A stretch of DNA of 64,000 nucleotides from positions 1,054,001-1,118,000 of the forward strand of contig CP004348.1 of the NCBI GenBank assembly GCA_000342265.1, given 5' to 3'. The notes beneath the pieces were generated by a model. It saw only the letters and a list, made by a program, of their open reading frames with translations. It did not search any database and had not been told where the DNA came from. A program made the translations under genes and the position numbers. Numbering within the stretch: position 1 is the stretch's first letter; every line of letters begins with the position of its first letter. The stretch comes from a beta proteobacterium CB (GTDB lineage Bacteria > Pseudomonadota > Gammaproteobacteria > Burkholderiales > Burkholderiaceae). Below are positions 10,383-21,292 of the stretch, piece by piece.

Positions 10383-11747
10383 TTACTTCTTTTTGCCTTT
10401 TTTACCTTTATCCGCATCAACATACGGGTTTTTGGCAGTATTCATCTGAATGCGTAATGGGGTGCCGCGCAACTTAAAGACATCCCTAAAGCGACCCTCC
10501 AGGTAGCGCTTATAGCTATCTGTTACACCGCTCAACGATGTTCCATGAATCACCACAATCGGCGGGTTCATGCCACCTTGGTGGGCATAGCGTAATTTTG
10601 GACGACCCATACCAACACGCTTCGGCTGCTGATGCTCGATAGCCTCTTGCAAAATTCGAGTGAGTTTTGGGGTTGGTAATTTAGCCATAGCTGCTGCATA
10701 GGCCAAATCAACGTCTTTGAATAACTCTTTGAGGCCAGTGCCTTTTTTAGCGGAGATCGGATGCACATTTGCAAAATCGAGGAAACGCAGTTTTTGAGCA
10801 ATCTCTAAACGCGCGCGCTCTTTAACATAGGCATCTAAACCATCCCACTTATTCACAGCCACCACTAATGCGCGCCCTGCTTCTACGATAAATCCAGCGA
10901 TATGCGCATCTTGCTCAGAAATATCTTGTTGTGCATCGAGCATCAGAATAACCACATTGCAATCGGCAATTGCTTGCAAGGTTTTAACAACTGAAAACTT
11001 CTCAATCGCCTCAAATACTTTTCCACGACGACGCAGTCCTGCGGTATCCACCAAAATATAAGGCTTGCCATTACGCTCAAAAGGCACCTCAATAGCATCA
11101 CGGGTTGTACCCGGCATATCAAATGCGATCACACGCTCTTCACCGATCAATTTATTGATCAAGGTAGATTTACCGACGTTCGGACGACCCACTACCGCAA
11201 TCTTCATTGGGCGATTAGGATCGTTTTCTAGCTCTTCTGGCTCTGGCTCAGGTACGCCTAAAGAATCCAAGGCATCATCAATCAAACCGCGCACACCATC
11301 ACCATGCGCTGAAGAAATTGGGAAGGGTTCACCAAGACCTAATTCATGGAAGTCTGCAGTGACAACGCCAGCTTGCATACCCTCAGTTTTATTGACCGCC
11401 AATATGACCGGTCTGCCCGTCTTGCGCAAGAAATCGGCAATCACGCGGTCTTGCGGCGCCATACCTAAACGACCATCGACCAGGAAAATAACGATGTCAG
11501 ACTCAGCAACCGCTTGCTTGGTTTGCTTGGCCATCTCCGCAACGATGCCAGTCTTGGCTACCGGCTCAAAACCGCCAGTGTCTACGCAAATAAATGCACG
11601 CTCACCAATACGACCTTTGCCGTAGTGACGATCGCGAGTGAGACCCGAAAAGTCTGCTACCAAAGCATCACGTGAACGCGTTAAGCGATTAAAGAGTGTC
11701 GATTTACCAACGTTAGGACGACCGACAATAGTAATTACTGGATTCAT
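10383..11747 (-). CDS. der: Ribosome biogenesis GTPase Der
   Basis: Der is an essential double GTPase needed for 50S subunit maturation. The 454-residue protein has two G domains, each with G-R-P-N-V-G-K-S-T (residues 9-17 and 187-195), followed by D-T-G-G-F and D-T-A-G-L switch motifs and N-K-T-E / N-K-W-D specificity motifs. A KH-like C-terminal domain ends in a lysine-rich tail. The start overlaps the bamB stop (ATGA), so der is coupled to bamB. Confidence 0.96.
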   Translation of the reverse strand: MNPVITIVGRPNVGKSTLFNRLTRSRDALVADFSGLTRDRHYGKGRIGERAFICVDTGGFEPVAKTGIVAEMAKQTKQAVAESDIVIFLVDGRLGMAPQDRVIADFLRKTGRPVILAVNKTEGMQAGVVTADFHELGLGEPFPISSAHGDGVRGLIDDALDSLGVPEPEPEELENDPNRPMKIAVVGRPNVGKSTLINKLIGEERVIAFDMPGTTRDAIEVPFERNGKPYILVDTAGLRRRGKVFEAIEKFSVVKTLQAIADCNVVILMLDAQQDISEQDAHIAGFIVEAGRALVVAVNKWDGLDAYVKERARLEIAQKLRFLDFANVHPISAKKGTGLKELFKDVDLAYAAAMAKLPTPKLTRILQEAIEHQQPKRVGMGRPKLRYAHQGGMNPPIVVIHGTSLSGVTDSYKRYLEGRFRDVFKLRGTPLRIQMNTAKNPYVDADKGKKGKKK

Positions 11748-12898
11748 TTTGGACTGTACGCCGCTAGTTTTCCACCTTGAGACTGAACCAAGATGAGGCC
11801 GTTCACCGCAATCGGTGCGGCTGTGATTGGACTACTGTCATGACGAATGCGTGCCAGCATTTCACCATTCGCTTGTGAGAGTGCATGCACGTAACCTTGC
11901 GCATCACCGACTAGAAGAACTTTACCCACTGCCATCGGCTCACCCACATCTCTAAATGTCAGTTGGGTGTTTTCCCAAACTTGTGAACCGTCTTTTACTG
12001 CAAATGCAGTGACATAAGACTTTTCATTGGATGAAAAAACCAAGTCAGGACTTTGCGCAGTTCCGGTATAGCTTGAATAATCTTTAAACCACAATAAATT
12101 GCCTGTACGCGCTTGACCGCAACCTACGCGTCCTTGATAAGAAACAGCGCAAATAATGTCACCTTCCATACTTGGCTTAGCGGTCACGTCATTGAGACGC
12201 TCAATTTCAGAGAATCCTTTCGGAAATGAAACCGGAGTCTCCCAAACTAGACCGCCATTTGCAATTGCAATCATGCCAAAACGACCACCAGCAAAGCCAG
12301 TGACAATGACTTCATTACCAATCGCGAGCATGCCGTAGCCAACCCGTAATGACAAAGCGGATTGTTGACGCTGGTAAGTCCACTTACGAACACCCGTCTG
12401 TGCGTCAAGACCAACAAAGCGACTGTCTAGCGTACGAATGATGACTACACCACCAGCGACTACTGGCTCTGAAAGCACTTCACTACCTACACTTACATTC
12501 CATGTCGGCTTACCGGTATCGTCATAAGCATAGACAGTACCCTTGGTAGTCACGACTGCAGTGGTGCGCCCATCAGATCCAGGCCCAATTGATAAGCGAT
12601 CTGGTACTGAGACTTCCCACACCTTTTTTCCGGTCATCAAATCAATCTTAGTGAGATTGCCGCGATGAGATGCCGCATACACTGAGTCACCCACTACCGC
12701 AGGATGAAAGTTAAATGACTCCGATGAACCAACGCTAGTTGACCATACCGGTGCTAACTCAAACTGATTATTGACTTGTACGAGCTCGGCAGGTTTGCGT
12801 ACACGTGAGCTACCAGAGCAGGCCGCCAAGGCAAATACTACAGAGCCCAATACGAGGGCTGTGCTAGCTAGTTTTGCTACACGTTTGCAATCCATCAT
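11744..12898 (-). CDS. bamB: Outer membrane assembly lipoprotein BamB
   Basis: BamB is the beta-propeller lipoprotein of the BAM complex that inserts outer-membrane proteins. The 384-residue product has a signal peptide ending in the lipobox L-A-A-C (Cys27) and repeated propeller blades with G-x-V-x-A-L-D / G-x-x-x-W motifs such as V-Y-A-Y-D-D-T-G-K and [12 protein letters not shown] 12898 shares one base with the stop of the upstream TPR gene; ATG 12895 and GTG 12901 are alternatives. Its place between yfgM and der is the conserved order. Confidence 0.94.
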   Translation of the reverse strand: MMDCKRVAKLASTALVLGSVVFALAACSGSSRVRKPAELVQVNNQFELAPVWSTSVGSSESFNFHPAVVGDSVYAASHRGNLTKIDLMTGKKVWEVSVPDRLSIGPGSDGRTTAVVTTKGTVYAYDDTGKPTWNVSVGSEVLSEPVVAGGVVIIRTLDSRFVGLDAQTGVRKWTYQRQQSALSLRVGYGMLAIGNEVIVTGFAGGRFGMIAIANGGLVWETPVSFPKGFSEIERLNDVTAKPSMEGDIICAVSYQGRVGCGQARTGNLLWFKDYSSYTGTAQSPDLVFSSNEKSYVTAFAVKDGSQVWENTQLTFRDVGEPMAVGKVLLVGDAQGYVHALSQANGEMLARIRHDSSPITAAPIAVNGLILVQSQGGKLAAYSPK

Positions 12899-13557
12899 CA
12901 CTGAGCTACTCCTCCGACGGCATCTAATTTAACCTTCAAGAGACGACGCGCCTCTTCTGGGAATTCTTTTGCATCATTTAACTGCTTCCAAGCTGCCTCA
13001 TAGCTCTTGCGTGCATCAGACGTATTCTTTTGAGCCAAATACCAATCACCACGGCGCTCTAACCATAAAGCCTCAAAACCTGAGACTGGTTTATCTTTCA
13101 GAATTGCATCCGCTTCAGCTAGATCCTTTTCAGAACCCTCTTCGATTAACTGCGCTGCTAATCGTAATTTGGCTAAAGCTAAATATCCCTGATCAGATGA
13201 ATTCTTGCTAGCCCAGCGTAAATAGTCCATCGCTTTTGCAGAATCACCAGCATCCGAAGCAATCTTTGCGGCTACTAGGCTGGACATTGCTGCGTATGGC
13301 GTGCCAGAAAATTGCTTTTGCAAATCATCTGCTGCGCGCAAGGTTTGGTCTTTATCACCCTTACCAATTGCCGTAATCATCGTCTCGTACAACTGTGATG
13401 CAGCAGCAGCTTGGCTAGTGCGCCACCATTGATATCCACTGTAGGCTGCATAGGCAAATAAAGCTGCCGTCACTACGCCAGTAATGAGGTTGCGATACTT
13501 TTGCCAAAATGCTTTAAGTTGATCTAATTGTTCTTGTTCTTCTAGGTCTAAAGGCAT
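12898..13557 (-). CDS. YfgM-family tetratricopeptide membrane protein
   Basis: The 219-residue product has a short cytoplasmic N-terminus (D-L-E-E-Q-E-Q-L-D-Q-L-K), one membrane segment near 23-42 and a periplasmic TPR-like helical domain. This is the architecture of YfgM, an ancillary partner of the SecYEG translocon and PpiD in enterobacteria. The neighbours hisS and bamB confirm the family by synteny. It is likely co-transcribed with both. Confidence 0.88.
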   Translation of the reverse strand: MPLDLEEQEQLDQLKAFWQKYRNLITGVVTAALFAYAAYSGYQWWRTSQAAAASQLYETMITAIGKGDKDQTLRAADDLQKQFSGTPYAAMSSLVAAKIASDAGDSAKAMDYLRWASKNSSDQGYLALAKLRLAAQLIEEGSEKDLAEADAILKDKPVSGFEALWLERRGDWYLAQKNTSDARKSYEAAWKQLNDAKEFPEEARRLLKVKLDAVGGVAQ

Positions 13558-13604
13558 GTCAATCCAGGCTAATTAATACAGTATTAATAATGAATGTCTT
13601 AATT

Positions 13605-14924
13605 CTATTCGGTGGAGCCAACTATGGCATCAATTACTGCATCCACAACGCCATCCAGCGCTACTGCCTTCTGAACGCCAGTACTGCGTAAATCCTTGAG
13701 CTGAGCCTCATTCTGAGCTAATTCATCTGGCCCAATAATGACAGCATAGGCCGCCCCACTGGCATCCGCCTTCTTCATTTGAGACTTAAAGCTGGCAGAT
13801 TGACCATCTGGAGGACAAAAAAGAATGACATCAATACCAGCATTACGCAGGCGTTCAGCAATAATCATGGCGGCGGTCAAGGTCTCTCCGCCCTGGTGAA
13901 TGACAAAGGCATCGCATTGAGCTTGAGGCTCTGGCAAAGAGCCAGAAACCTTCATGAGCTCTAGGACGCGCTCCATCCCCATTGCCCAGCCACAGGCAGG
14001 AGCAGCTTTACCACCCATGCGCTCGATTAGAGGATCATAGCGACCACCACCAGCAATCGTGCCCTGAGCACCCAACTCTTCGGTAATCCACTCAAAAACA
14101 GTCAGATTGTAGTAATCCAAACCACGTACTAAACGCGGGTTGATCTTGCAAGGAATGTTATTTGCCTTGAGCAATGCCTGAACTGCCTCAAAATGCTTGA
14201 GCGACTCTTCACCCAAGAAGTCCAATAACTTCGGCGCACCTTCAATCAAATCCTGCATTGCCGGATTCTTAGAATCTAGGATCCGTAAAGGATTGGTTAG
14301 TAAACGACGCTGTGAATCTTCATCGAGCTGCTCTTTATTTTTCTCAAAGTACGTCACCAAGGCGGCACGATGCTCTGCACGTTCAGGAGCTTGTCCTAAG
14401 GAATTAATCTCAAGGCGCACACCTTTGAGGCCGAGCTCATCCCATAGGCGTTGACCCATCAAAATGATTTCTGCATCAATATCTGGACCAGCAAAGCCCA
14501 TCGCTTCAATACCAAACTGATGGAACTGTCGATAGCGACCACGTTGTGGACGCTCATGACGAAACATCGGCCCGGTGTACCAAAGACGCTTTGGTCCTTC
14601 GTAGAGAAGATTATTCTCAACTACGGAGCGAACTACAGCGGCAGTACCCTCTGGACGCAATGTGAGTTGCTCACCATTCAGGCGATCCTCAAAGGAATAC
14701 ATTTCTTTTTCAACGATATCGGTTACTTCGCCAATACCACGCTGAAATACGGCAGTTGCCTCCACAATCGGAGTACGCAAAAACTCATAACCGTAAGCAC
14801 GCGTGAGATCACGCAAGACATGCTCTAAATGTGTCCACTGCGCAGCATCAGCCGGCAAAAGATCATTCATGCCGCGTACGCCATTAATTTTCTGGATCTT
14901 TTGTGTTTTAGCTTGATCGGTCAT
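13605..14924 (-). CDS. hisS: Histidyl-tRNA synthetase
   Basis: This class II synthetase charges tRNA-His. The 439-residue product begins [12 protein letters not shown] and contains motif 2 ([16 protein letters not shown]), the T-L-R-P-E-G-T motif and the histidine-specific [12 protein letters not shown], with an anticodon-binding C-terminal domain. ATG 14924 was preferred to an in-frame start at 14975 because the extra 17 residues are not family-like and would abut the ispG stop. Confidence 0.96.
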   Translation of the reverse strand: MTDQAKTQKIQKINGVRGMNDLLPADAAQWTHLEHVLRDLTRAYGYEFLRTPIVEATAVFQRGIGEVTDIVEKEMYSFEDRLNGEQLTLRPEGTAAVVRSVVENNLLYEGPKRLWYTGPMFRHERPQRGRYRQFHQFGIEAMGFAGPDIDAEIILMGQRLWDELGLKGVRLEINSLGQAPERAEHRAALVTYFEKNKEQLDEDSQRRLLTNPLRILDSKNPAMQDLIEGAPKLLDFLGEESLKHFEAVQALLKANNIPCKINPRLVRGLDYYNLTVFEWITEELGAQGTIAGGGRYDPLIERMGGKAAPACGWAMGMERVLELMKVSGSLPEPQAQCDAFVIHQGGETLTAAMIIAERLRNAGIDVILFCPPDGQSASFKSQMKKADASGAAYAVIIGPDELAQNEAQLKDLRSTGVQKAVALDGVVDAVIDAIVGSTE

Positions 14925-14975
14925 GATGTACGTTGATGTATTTTGTTTTCTTGTTATTGTGTATTTAAACTTCAA

Positions 14976-16244
14976 TCATTTTGGTGCGTAATGTTGATTG
15001 ACATATTCATCAACAATCACCTGAAACTCTTGGGCGATATTCTCACCGCGCAAAGTTTTGACTTTGACGCCATCTACAAAGACAGGGGCAGCAGGAGTCT
15101 CTCCGGTCCCAGGTAATGAGATGCCGATATTAGCGTGCTTACTTTCACCTGGGCCATTCACAATGCAACCCATAACTGCGACATTCATCGCCTCAACACC
15201 TGGATGGGTCTTTTTCCATAATGGCATTTGTTGACGCAGATAGGATTGAATATTGGCAGCCAACTCTTGGAAAGTGGTGCTGGTAGTTCTTCCACAACCA
15301 GGACATGCAATCACCATTGGGGTGAAATTACGCAATCCCATAGTTTGCAAAATTTCTTGCGCAACAATAATTTCATTCTCACGTGGTGCACCTGGATCAG
15401 GAGTTAGCGAGACTCGAATCGTGTCGCCAATACCCTCTTGCAATAAGATGCCCATAGCAGCCGTTGAAGACACAATGCCTTTGCTTCCCATGCCTGCTTC
15501 AGTAAGACCTAAATGCAATGGGTAATCAGAGCGACGCGCGAGATCGCGATATACAGCCACTAAATCTTGCACATTGCTAACCTTGCAAGACAGCAAAATT
15601 TGATTGGGGTTCATGCCGAACTCCACAGCTTTTTCAGCGGACTGTAATGCCGACTGAATCAAGGCCTCGATCATGACTTCTTGTGCAGTCTTAGGCTCTG
15701 GCAATGCCGCATTGCTATCCATAATGCTAGCAAGCAAGTCTTGATCTAGGCTGCCCCAGTTCACACCAATCCGAATGGGCTTGTCATATTTACAAGCAGC
15801 TTCAATCATTTGCGCAAATTGGGGATCCCGCTTAGCGCCTTTGCCTACGTTACCTGGATTGATGCGGTACTTAGATAAAGCCTTGGCGCATTCCGGATAA
15901 TCATTTAATAGAGTGTGGCCGTTGTAATGAAAGTCACCAATCAATGGCACCAATACATCCATCTTGTCTAACTGCTCACGAATATAGGGCACTGCTTCTG
16001 CTGCAGCTGGTGTATCTACCGTAATACGCACCATCTCTGAGCCAGCGCGGGCTAACTCTTTAACTTGTATCGCAGTACCGACTGCATCCGCAGTATCAGT
16101 ATTGGTCATAGATTGAACGCGGACAGGCGCGTCGCCACCAATCGTAATGATGTTCGATTTCCAGGCAACAGTTGCCTGACGTGTAGGCCTTTTAGGTGAT
16201 GGGCCTAAAGGTAGCTTTGGAAGATTGCTAGATGAATTACTCAT
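14976..16244 (-). CDS. ispG: 4-hydroxy-3-methylbut-2-enyl diphosphate synthase (flavodoxin/ferredoxin)
   Basis: IspG is the iron-sulfur enzyme of the penultimate MEP-pathway step toward isoprenoids. The 422-residue protein contains the TIM-barrel part ([17 protein letters not shown]) and cluster cysteines in A-C-P-G-C-G-R-T and [10 protein letters not shown]. It lies directly after rlmN with 17 bases between them. In many Burkholderiales pilF and rodZ-like genes sit in this gap; here they are absent. Confidence 0.96.
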   Translation of the reverse strand: MSNSSSNLPKLPLGPSPKRPTRQATVAWKSNIITIGGDAPVRVQSMTNTDTADAVGTAIQVKELARAGSEMVRITVDTPAAAEAVPYIREQLDKMDVLVPLIGDFHYNGHTLLNDYPECAKALSKYRINPGNVGKGAKRDPQFAQMIEAACKYDKPIRIGVNWGSLDQDLLASIMDSNAALPEPKTAQEVMIEALIQSALQSAEKAVEFGMNPNQILLSCKVSNVQDLVAVYRDLARRSDYPLHLGLTEAGMGSKGIVSSTAAMGILLQEGIGDTIRVSLTPDPGAPRENEIIVAQEILQTMGLRNFTPMVIACPGCGRTTSTTFQELAANIQSYLRQQMPLWKKTHPGVEAMNVAVMGCIVNGPGESKHANIGISLPGTGETPAAPVFVDGVKVKTLRGENIAQEFQVIVDEYVNQHYAPK

Positions 16245-16261
16245 GGGACTTTTTTGTGAAA

Positions 16262-17500
16262 TCAGTCGTCTAATCTTTTAAGCCATTGCACTGGGTGCTC
16301 AGCTTGATACTCTTGCTCTTCTTCGTTCTCGAGCTCTTGGGCATCATCCTCTAAATCGTGTTCTATTTTTTTGTCATGCACGGCGCGCTCGCGCACTCTG
16401 GTGCGATCGACCACATCACCTGCTAATTGGCCACAGGCAGCAGCAATATCATCGCCACGGGTTTTACGAACCGTTGCAACCATGCCAGCATCCAACAAAA
16501 TACTCGCGAACGCATGAACGCGCTGTGCTGATGAGCGCTTTAGTCCAGATTCAGGGAATGGATTAAATGGGATGAGATTGATCTTGCACTTGATGTTCGC
16601 CAATAAGCGCACCAACTCTTTTGCCTGAATATCAGAGTCATTCACGCCATCGAGCATGCAGTATTCAAAAGTTAAGAAATCCCTTGGGGCGAACGGTAAA
16701 TATCGTTCACATGCGGCAAGTAATTCCCTTAAGGGATACTTTTGATTTAGCGGAACAAGTTGATCGCGCAGCTTGTCATTCGGTGCATGCAATGACACCG
16801 CCAAGGCTACCGGGCAATCTTGCGCTAAGCGATCAATCATCGGCACTACGCCAGAGGTTGATACGGTGACGCGACGACGCGATAAACCATAGGCTCTGTC
16901 ATCGAGCATTAAACGCAAAGCAGTGACGACGTTGTCATAGTTGAGCAAGGGCTCACCCATACCCATCAAGACCACATTGGAGATCACGCGACCAGTATGT
17001 TCCCAGCCTGGAGTTGGGTATTTCTCAATTCGGCGAACTGCATTCGGATCAGTGCGCAGCAAATGCTCTGCAAACCAGAGTTGGCCAATGATTTCACCGG
17101 CGGTGAGGTTGCGCGAGAAGCCTTGATGCCCTGTTGAGCAAAAACGGCAATTGACTGCACAACCAGCCTGAGAAGAAATGCACAAGGTGCCACGATCATC
17201 TTCAGGAATAAATACAGACTCCACAGCATTACCAGCACCAACGTTCAGCAACCACTTACGGGTACCGTCTGCTGCATGCTCATCTTTAATGACTGGGAGG
17301 GAAAGTACTTCTGCTTTATCGAGCAGTGTTGCTCTAAAGCTTTTTGCTAAGTCACTCATGTCGTTGATGTCAGAAACACCACGTTGGTGTATCCACTGCA
17401 TGAGTTGCTTGGCCCGAAAGGGCTTTTCATTCAACCCCGCGACATACGCTGCCATTTGGTCAGCGTCAAAATCTAAGAGATTTACGCGCGGGGAGGTCAA
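16262..17500 (-). CDS. rlmN: Dual-specificity 23S rRNA/tRNA methyltransferase RlmN
   Basis: RlmN is a radical SAM enzyme that makes 2-methyladenosine at 23S A2503 and in some tRNAs. The 412-residue product has the C-x3-C-x2-C cluster (Cys114, 118, 121 in C-A-V-N-C-R-F-C), G-M-G-E-P-L-L-N-Y and the C-terminal A-A-C-G-Q-L cysteine. An acidic tail after residue 365 (rich in Glu and Asp) makes it longer than the usual 370-390. The family-like N-terminus (R-V-N-L-L-D-F) requires a TTG start at 17500. Confidence 0.95.
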   Translation of the reverse strand: MTSPRVNLLDFDADQMAAYVAGLNEKPFRAKQLMQWIHQRGVSDINDMSDLAKSFRATLLDKAEVLSLPVIKDEHAADGTRKWLLNVGAGNAVESVFIPEDDRGTLCISSQAGCAVNCRFCSTGHQGFSRNLTAGEIIGQLWFAEHLLRTDPNAVRRIEKYPTPGWEHTGRVISNVVLMGMGEPLLNYDNVVTALRLMLDDRAYGLSRRRVTVSTSGVVPMIDRLAQDCPVALAVSLHAPNDKLRDQLVPLNQKYPLRELLAACERYLPFAPRDFLTFEYCMLDGVNDSDIQAKELVRLLANIKCKINLIPFNPFPESGLKRSSAQRVHAFASILLDAGMVATVRKTRGDDIAAACGQLAGDVVDRTRVRERAVHDKKIEHDLEDDAQELENEEEQEYQAEHPVQWLKRLDD

Positions 17501-17545
17501 TGCGCCTACTTATGTGTAAATAGGTTGTTCGTTGGCAATCGTGAA

Positions 17546-17971
17546 TTAACGATTGAAAACGTTCATGCCAGCGAAGAAGAATGCAACTTCGACAGCAGCA
17601 GTTTCAGGAGCATCAGAGCCATGAACAGCGTTTGCATCGATGCTGTCAGCGAAGTCAGCACGAATAGTGCCAGCATCAGCCTTCTTAGGATCAGTAGCGC
17701 CCATCAAGTCACGGTTCTTAGCAATTGCGCCTTCGCCTTCTAATACCTGAATCATGACAGGACCAGAAATCATGAAGCTCACCAAATCTTTAAAGAAAGG
17801 ACGGGCAGCATGCACAGCATAGAACTGCTCAGCTTCAGCTTGTGACAAATGCGCCATTCTGGACGCAACAATCTTCAAACCAGCAGATTCGAAACGGTCA
17901 TAGATCTTGCCGATTACGTTTTTTGCTACAGCATCAGGTTTGATAATAGAAAGGGTGCGTTCGATAGCCAT
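17546..17971 (-). CDS. ndk: Nucleoside diphosphate kinase
   Basis: Ndk equilibrates nucleoside di- and triphosphates through a phosphohistidine. The 141-residue product begins [14 protein letters not shown] and has the active-site N-A-V-H-G-S-D (His117). ATG 17971 has a GGAG box; the frame extends upstream to 18091, but that extension is not Ndk-like and lacks a ribosome site. It is the first gene of the long minus-strand block, so its promoter should lie in 17972-18130. Confidence 0.97.
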   Translation of the reverse strand: MAIERTLSIIKPDAVAKNVIGKIYDRFESAGLKIVASRMAHLSQAEAEQFYAVHAARPFFKDLVSFMISGPVMIQVLEGEGAIAKNRDLMGATDPKKADAGTIRADFADSIDANAVHGSDAPETAAVEVAFFFAGMNVFNR

Positions 17972-18183
17972 GTAAAACTCCAATAGTGATTTCAAAGATT
18001 TTGCTGAATTGGCGCTAATTTGAGCCCAGGGAGAACCTCTTCCCCTGCTCCTACAGCGCGCTAGGAATTCAGCGACCCCCGAATTATACATCGGCTGACC
18101 GTATTTACCCTGATCTTGGCGTAGCTAAGCTATTGAATTTACAGGGCATAACCCTTCGATTTGTAGTCTTTTTCATAGAGGGC

Positions 18184-18210
18184 TTGAAATTACCCCATTT
18201 TGTCTATACT
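18184..18210 (+). promoter_or_regulatory. Candidate promoter of the BI-1 family gene
   Basis: TTGAAA at 18184-18189 and TATACT at 18205-18210 resemble -35 and -10 boxes. The 15-base spacing is short of the ideal 17. A small hairpin AGCCC/GGGCT lies in the presumed leader near 18219-18235, before the ribosome site. Confidence 0.4.
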
Positions 18211-18264
18211 TACTGTCAACAGCCCCTTGTGGGCTTGTGTATTAACTATAAAAAAGGAGTCAAT

Positions 18265-18966
18265 ATGAGTGATCTCAACTCTTACGGCTTTGGGCAAACT
18301 GGCTCGATTAGCACCCCTCAGGTACGCAACCGCGTACTACGCAACACTTACGCCCTTTTGGCGCTCTCAATGGTTCCTACCGTCATTGGCGCATGGCTTG
18401 GCGTTGCATTTGGGCTTAACTTCATGGCGGGCAGTCCTTTTATGGGCTTCATCGTTTTCATGGCAATCGCTTTTGGCTTTTTCTGGGCGATTGAGAAAAA
18501 CAAAGATACCGGCTTAGGCGTTCTATTGCTTCTGGGCTTTACCTTCTTTATGGGCATCATGATGTCCGGTTTAGTGGGTTACACGCTCAACAGCTACAGC
18601 AATGGCGCTACTTTGATCATGCTGGCCTTTGGCGGCACTGCAGCGATTTTTGCTGTGATGGCAACCATTGCTACCGTGAGCAAGAGTGATTTCTCCGGCA
18701 TGGGTAAATGGTTGATGGTTGGCGTGCTGCTCTTGATCGTTGCCTCATTAGCAAACATCTGGTTGCAGTTACCTGCTTTGATGTTGACTGTGATGGTCTT
18801 GGCAATCGCAATCTTCTCAGCCTTTATCTTGGTTGATGTACAGCGCATCATCAATGGCGGTGAGACTAACTACATCATGGCTACTTTAGCCATCTACCTG
18901 GATGTGTATAACGTCTTCACCAATTTGCTCGCACTCTTGGGCATTGTGGGTGGCGACAGAGACTAA
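18265..18966 (+). CDS. Bax inhibitor-1/YccA family membrane protein
   Basis: The 233-residue product has about seven membrane segments and the family features R-N-T-Y-A-L-L-A-L-S near the N-terminus and L-Y-L-D-V-Y-N-V-F-T-N-L-L at the end. Relatives include YccA, a modulator of the FtsH-HflKC protease, and YbhL; a role in membrane protein quality control is inferred. ATG 18265 follows an AAGGAG box at 18254-18259. It is a single-gene unit divergent from ndk and closed by a terminator at 18988. Confidence 0.92.
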   Translation: MSDLNSYGFGQTGSISTPQVRNRVLRNTYALLALSMVPTVIGAWLGVAFGLNFMAGSPFMGFIVFMAIAFGFFWAIEKNKDTGLGVLLLLGFTFFMGIMMSGLVGYTLNSYSNGATLIMLAFGGTAAIFAVMATIATVSKSDFSGMGKWLMVGVLLLIVASLANIWLQLPALMLTVMVLAIAIFSAFILVDVQRIINGGETNYIMATLAIYLDVYNVFTNLLALLGIVGGDRD

Positions 18967-18987
18967 GCATTCCTTCAAGCTTCAATA

Positions 18988-19015
18988 GAAAAGGCACCCG
19001 CGGGTGCCTTTTTCT
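18988..19015 (+). terminator. Rho-independent terminator of the BI-1 family gene
   Basis: A perfect 11-bp stem AAAGGCACCCG/CGGGTGCCTTT (about 18990-19011) is followed by TTTCTTT. It also has an A-run on the left side, so it may serve the convergent rlmD gene as well. Confidence 0.85.
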
Positions 19016-19042
19016 TTATCTTGATGCTGATTTCTTAGGCCC

Positions 19043-20470
19043 TCAAGGTCTTTCAAATACCGCCATCGACTCCACATGGGAGGTGTGGGGGAACATGTTG
19101 ACGATGCCGGCACTCTTGAGGATATAGCCCGCTTGATGACAAAGGATATCGGTATCTCTAGCCAGGGTCTTTGGATTGCAGGATACGTACACAATGCGCT
19201 GCGGTAGCAGATCGCTGCTCTGTTGATTCAATTGAGCTAAAGCTTGGCAGATTTCCATGGCACCCTCACGCGGCGGATCCATCAACCATCGCTCAGCTTT
19301 ACCCCATGAAGCAATCGTCTCTGCGCTCACTTCAAACAAATTGCTTTGCATGAAGCCGACTTTGTCTGCGAGCTGATTGTGTTCCGCATTGGATTTGGCT
19401 CTCGTGGTCAAACTTTCTAGGCCTTCAATACCCAAGACAGCATTTGCCCGTCTTGCGAGCGGTAGTGTGAAATTACCAATCCCACAGAACAAGTCGAGAA
19501 CCCGATCACTTGCTTGAACCTCTAGGAGGCGAATCGCCCTGCTAACCAATGCGCGGTTCATCATGTGATTCACTTGCGTGAAATCCGCTGGCTTAAATGG
19601 CATCTCGATTTCAAACTCGGGCAGACGATAGCAAAGCTTGCCCGTTAATGGATAGAACGGCGCAACGGTTTCAATGCCTTTGGGCTGCAACCAAACCCAG
19701 ACTTGATGTCGATCCGCAAAGTCTCTTAGCAACTGCTCATCAGCTGGTGTTAGTGGCAAGAGATTTCTGAACACCAATGCAGTAACTGGCTTTGATTTTT
19801 TAGGGTCATCTGAATTGGGATCCTCAGGCTCGCCTACGGCAATCTCAATCTGCGGCATGCGATCGACGATCGATAAGCCCATTACCAATTTACGCATCTC
19901 TGGCAGTAAATCAGAAACGTGTTTAGGCAAAATCTCGCAAGCGGTCATGTCTGCGACATAGCCACTCTTACCCTCATGGAAGCCAATCAACACAGTGCCT
20001 TTTTTGATCGAACGATTAACTGCACTTAAGCGCGCGCGATGACGGTATTCCCAGGCAGGGCCACCCATTGGGCGCAGAATTTCTTCGGGGGCAACTTTTG
20101 CTATGTGCTTAAGATCATCCTCAAGCACGCGTTGCTTCATTGCAACCTGCGCCCGAATATCTAAGTGCTGCATAGTGCAACCACCGCAGACTCCAAACGC
20201 CTTGCATTTAGGTTCAGCTCTAAATACGGCAGGCTTGAGGATGTCGAGCACTTTGGCTTTACTGAAGCGGGCTTTGTCGCGAGTGATGACATAGGTCACC
20301 AGCTCAGTTGGCAGCGCACCTTGAATGAAAATGACCTTGCCACTCTGCCCTTCTGCTGCCTCTGTTTCATTAGGGGCTAGGCGAGCAATCCCTTGTGCAT
20401 CGAGATCAAGGGAGTCAACTCGTACTGGCTCAGTCACAACGATATGGACTGGCTTTTCTCCTCTACGCAT
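19043..20470 (-). CDS. rlmD: 23S rRNA (uracil-1939-C5)-methyltransferase RlmD
   Basis: RlmD makes 5-methyluridine at position 1939 of 23S rRNA. The 475-residue product has an N-terminal TRAM domain (I-V-V-T-E-P-V-R-V-D-S-L-D), a four-cysteine iron-sulfur motif around C-K-A-F-G-V-C-G-G-C, the SAM-binding D-L-F-C-G-I-G-N-F and the catalytic Y-V-S-C-N-P. ATG 20470 overlaps the end of the upstream exonuclease gene by eight bases; an earlier in-frame start at 20512 would extend into that gene without family support. Confidence 0.93.
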   Translation of the reverse strand: MRRGEKPVHIVVTEPVRVDSLDLDAQGIARLAPNETEAAEGQSGKVIFIQGALPTELVTYVITRDKARFSKAKVLDILKPAVFRAEPKCKAFGVCGGCTMQHLDIRAQVAMKQRVLEDDLKHIAKVAPEEILRPMGGPAWEYRHRARLSAVNRSIKKGTVLIGFHEGKSGYVADMTACEILPKHVSDLLPEMRKLVMGLSIVDRMPQIEIAVGEPEDPNSDDPKKSKPVTALVFRNLLPLTPADEQLLRDFADRHQVWVWLQPKGIETVAPFYPLTGKLCYRLPEFEIEMPFKPADFTQVNHMMNRALVSRAIRLLEVQASDRVLDLFCGIGNFTLPLARRANAVLGIEGLESLTTRAKSNAEHNQLADKVGFMQSNLFEVSAETIASWGKAERWLMDPPREGAMEICQALAQLNQQSSDLLPQRIVYVSCNPKTLARDTDILCHQAGYILKSAGIVNMFPHTSHVESMAVFERP

Positions 20471-21284
20471 CGGGAGCAAAGTCCGAGAGATATTCTTGCC
20501 ACTGCTCACCATGTGGCTCTTGAGATTCTTTTTCTAGGTAGGCTTTAACAAAAGTGATTTCTTCTTTGTATTCCTCTAATGAAAAGCCACCACGCATCAA
20601 CTGAAAGCGACAGTACATGAGATAGGTGTTGACGACATCAGTTTCGCAATAGCGGCGGATCTCATCGATCTTGCCATCTTGGTATGCAGGCCAAACCTGG
20701 CTGCCATCCATTCCCATCTTGCCTGGGAAGCCACAGAGTTTTGCCAATCCGTCTAGGGGCGCATTAGCACGACTGTTAAATTTAGCCAAGAGATCCATCA
20801 AGTCTAGATGGCGCATGTGATAACGGCTAATGTAGTTATTCCACTTAAATTCTCGGCTATCGTTTTCTTGGCTCTCGCCCATTTCCCAATAGCGCGGTGC
20901 TTGCACATGATTTGCTAATGCGCGGTAATGCAGTACGGGTAGGTCAAAGCCACTACCATTCCAAGACACTAACTGAGGGGTGTATTTTTCAACCAGCTCA
21001 AAGAAGGTCTGTATCAATACCTTCTCATCATCTTGCACAGTGCCCAGTGTGCCAACCTTGATTTGGGGTGAGCCGTCCTTGGTTGTCCTGCGTATGACGC
21101 AGGAGATAGCGCAGATTCGTTGCAGATACAGCGGCAGAAAATCACTGCCTGTCTTTTCAGCTCTTTCCGCCATCGCTTTAGCAGCGACTTCACTATCTGA
21201 GAGCGTATCAGGATAGTCATTGAGGCGACGAAGCCCCGCTACATCGGGAATAGTTTCAATATCAAAGACAAGTACGGTTGCCAT
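20463..21284 (-). CDS. Predicted 3'-5' exonuclease (PolB exonuclease-domain family)
   Basis: The 273-residue protein is a DEDDy-type exonuclease. Motifs visible are V-F-D-I-E-T-I-P near residue 5 (ExoI), S-W-N-G-S-G-F-D-L-P (ExoII) and Y-C-E-T-D-V-V-N-T-Y (ExoIII with Tyr). These match the family of stand-alone exonucleases related to the DNA polymerase B proofreading domain. The exact substrate is not established. It lies between nlpD and rlmD, with 8 bases to the former and overlap with the latter, so it belongs to the surE-pcm-nlpD operon. Confidence 0.88.
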   Translation of the reverse strand: MATVLVFDIETIPDVAGLRRLNDYPDTLSDSEVAAKAMAERAEKTGSDFLPLYLQRICAISCVIRRTTKDGSPQIKVGTLGTVQDDEKVLIQTFFELVEKYTPQLVSWNGSGFDLPVLHYRALANHVQAPRYWEMGESQENDSREFKWNNYISRYHMRHLDLMDLLAKFNSRANAPLDGLAKLCGFPGKMGMDGSQVWPAYQDGKIDEIRRYCETDVVNTYLMYCRFQLMRGGFSLEEYKEEITFVKAYLEKESQEPHGEQWQEYLSDFAPDA

Positions 21285-21292
21285 ACTGGCGA

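Noticed and set aside
17972..18091. N-terminal extension of ndk to 18091
   Set aside because: The extra 40 residues are not Ndk-like and ATG 17971 has its own ribosome site, so the extension is untranslated promoter DNA.
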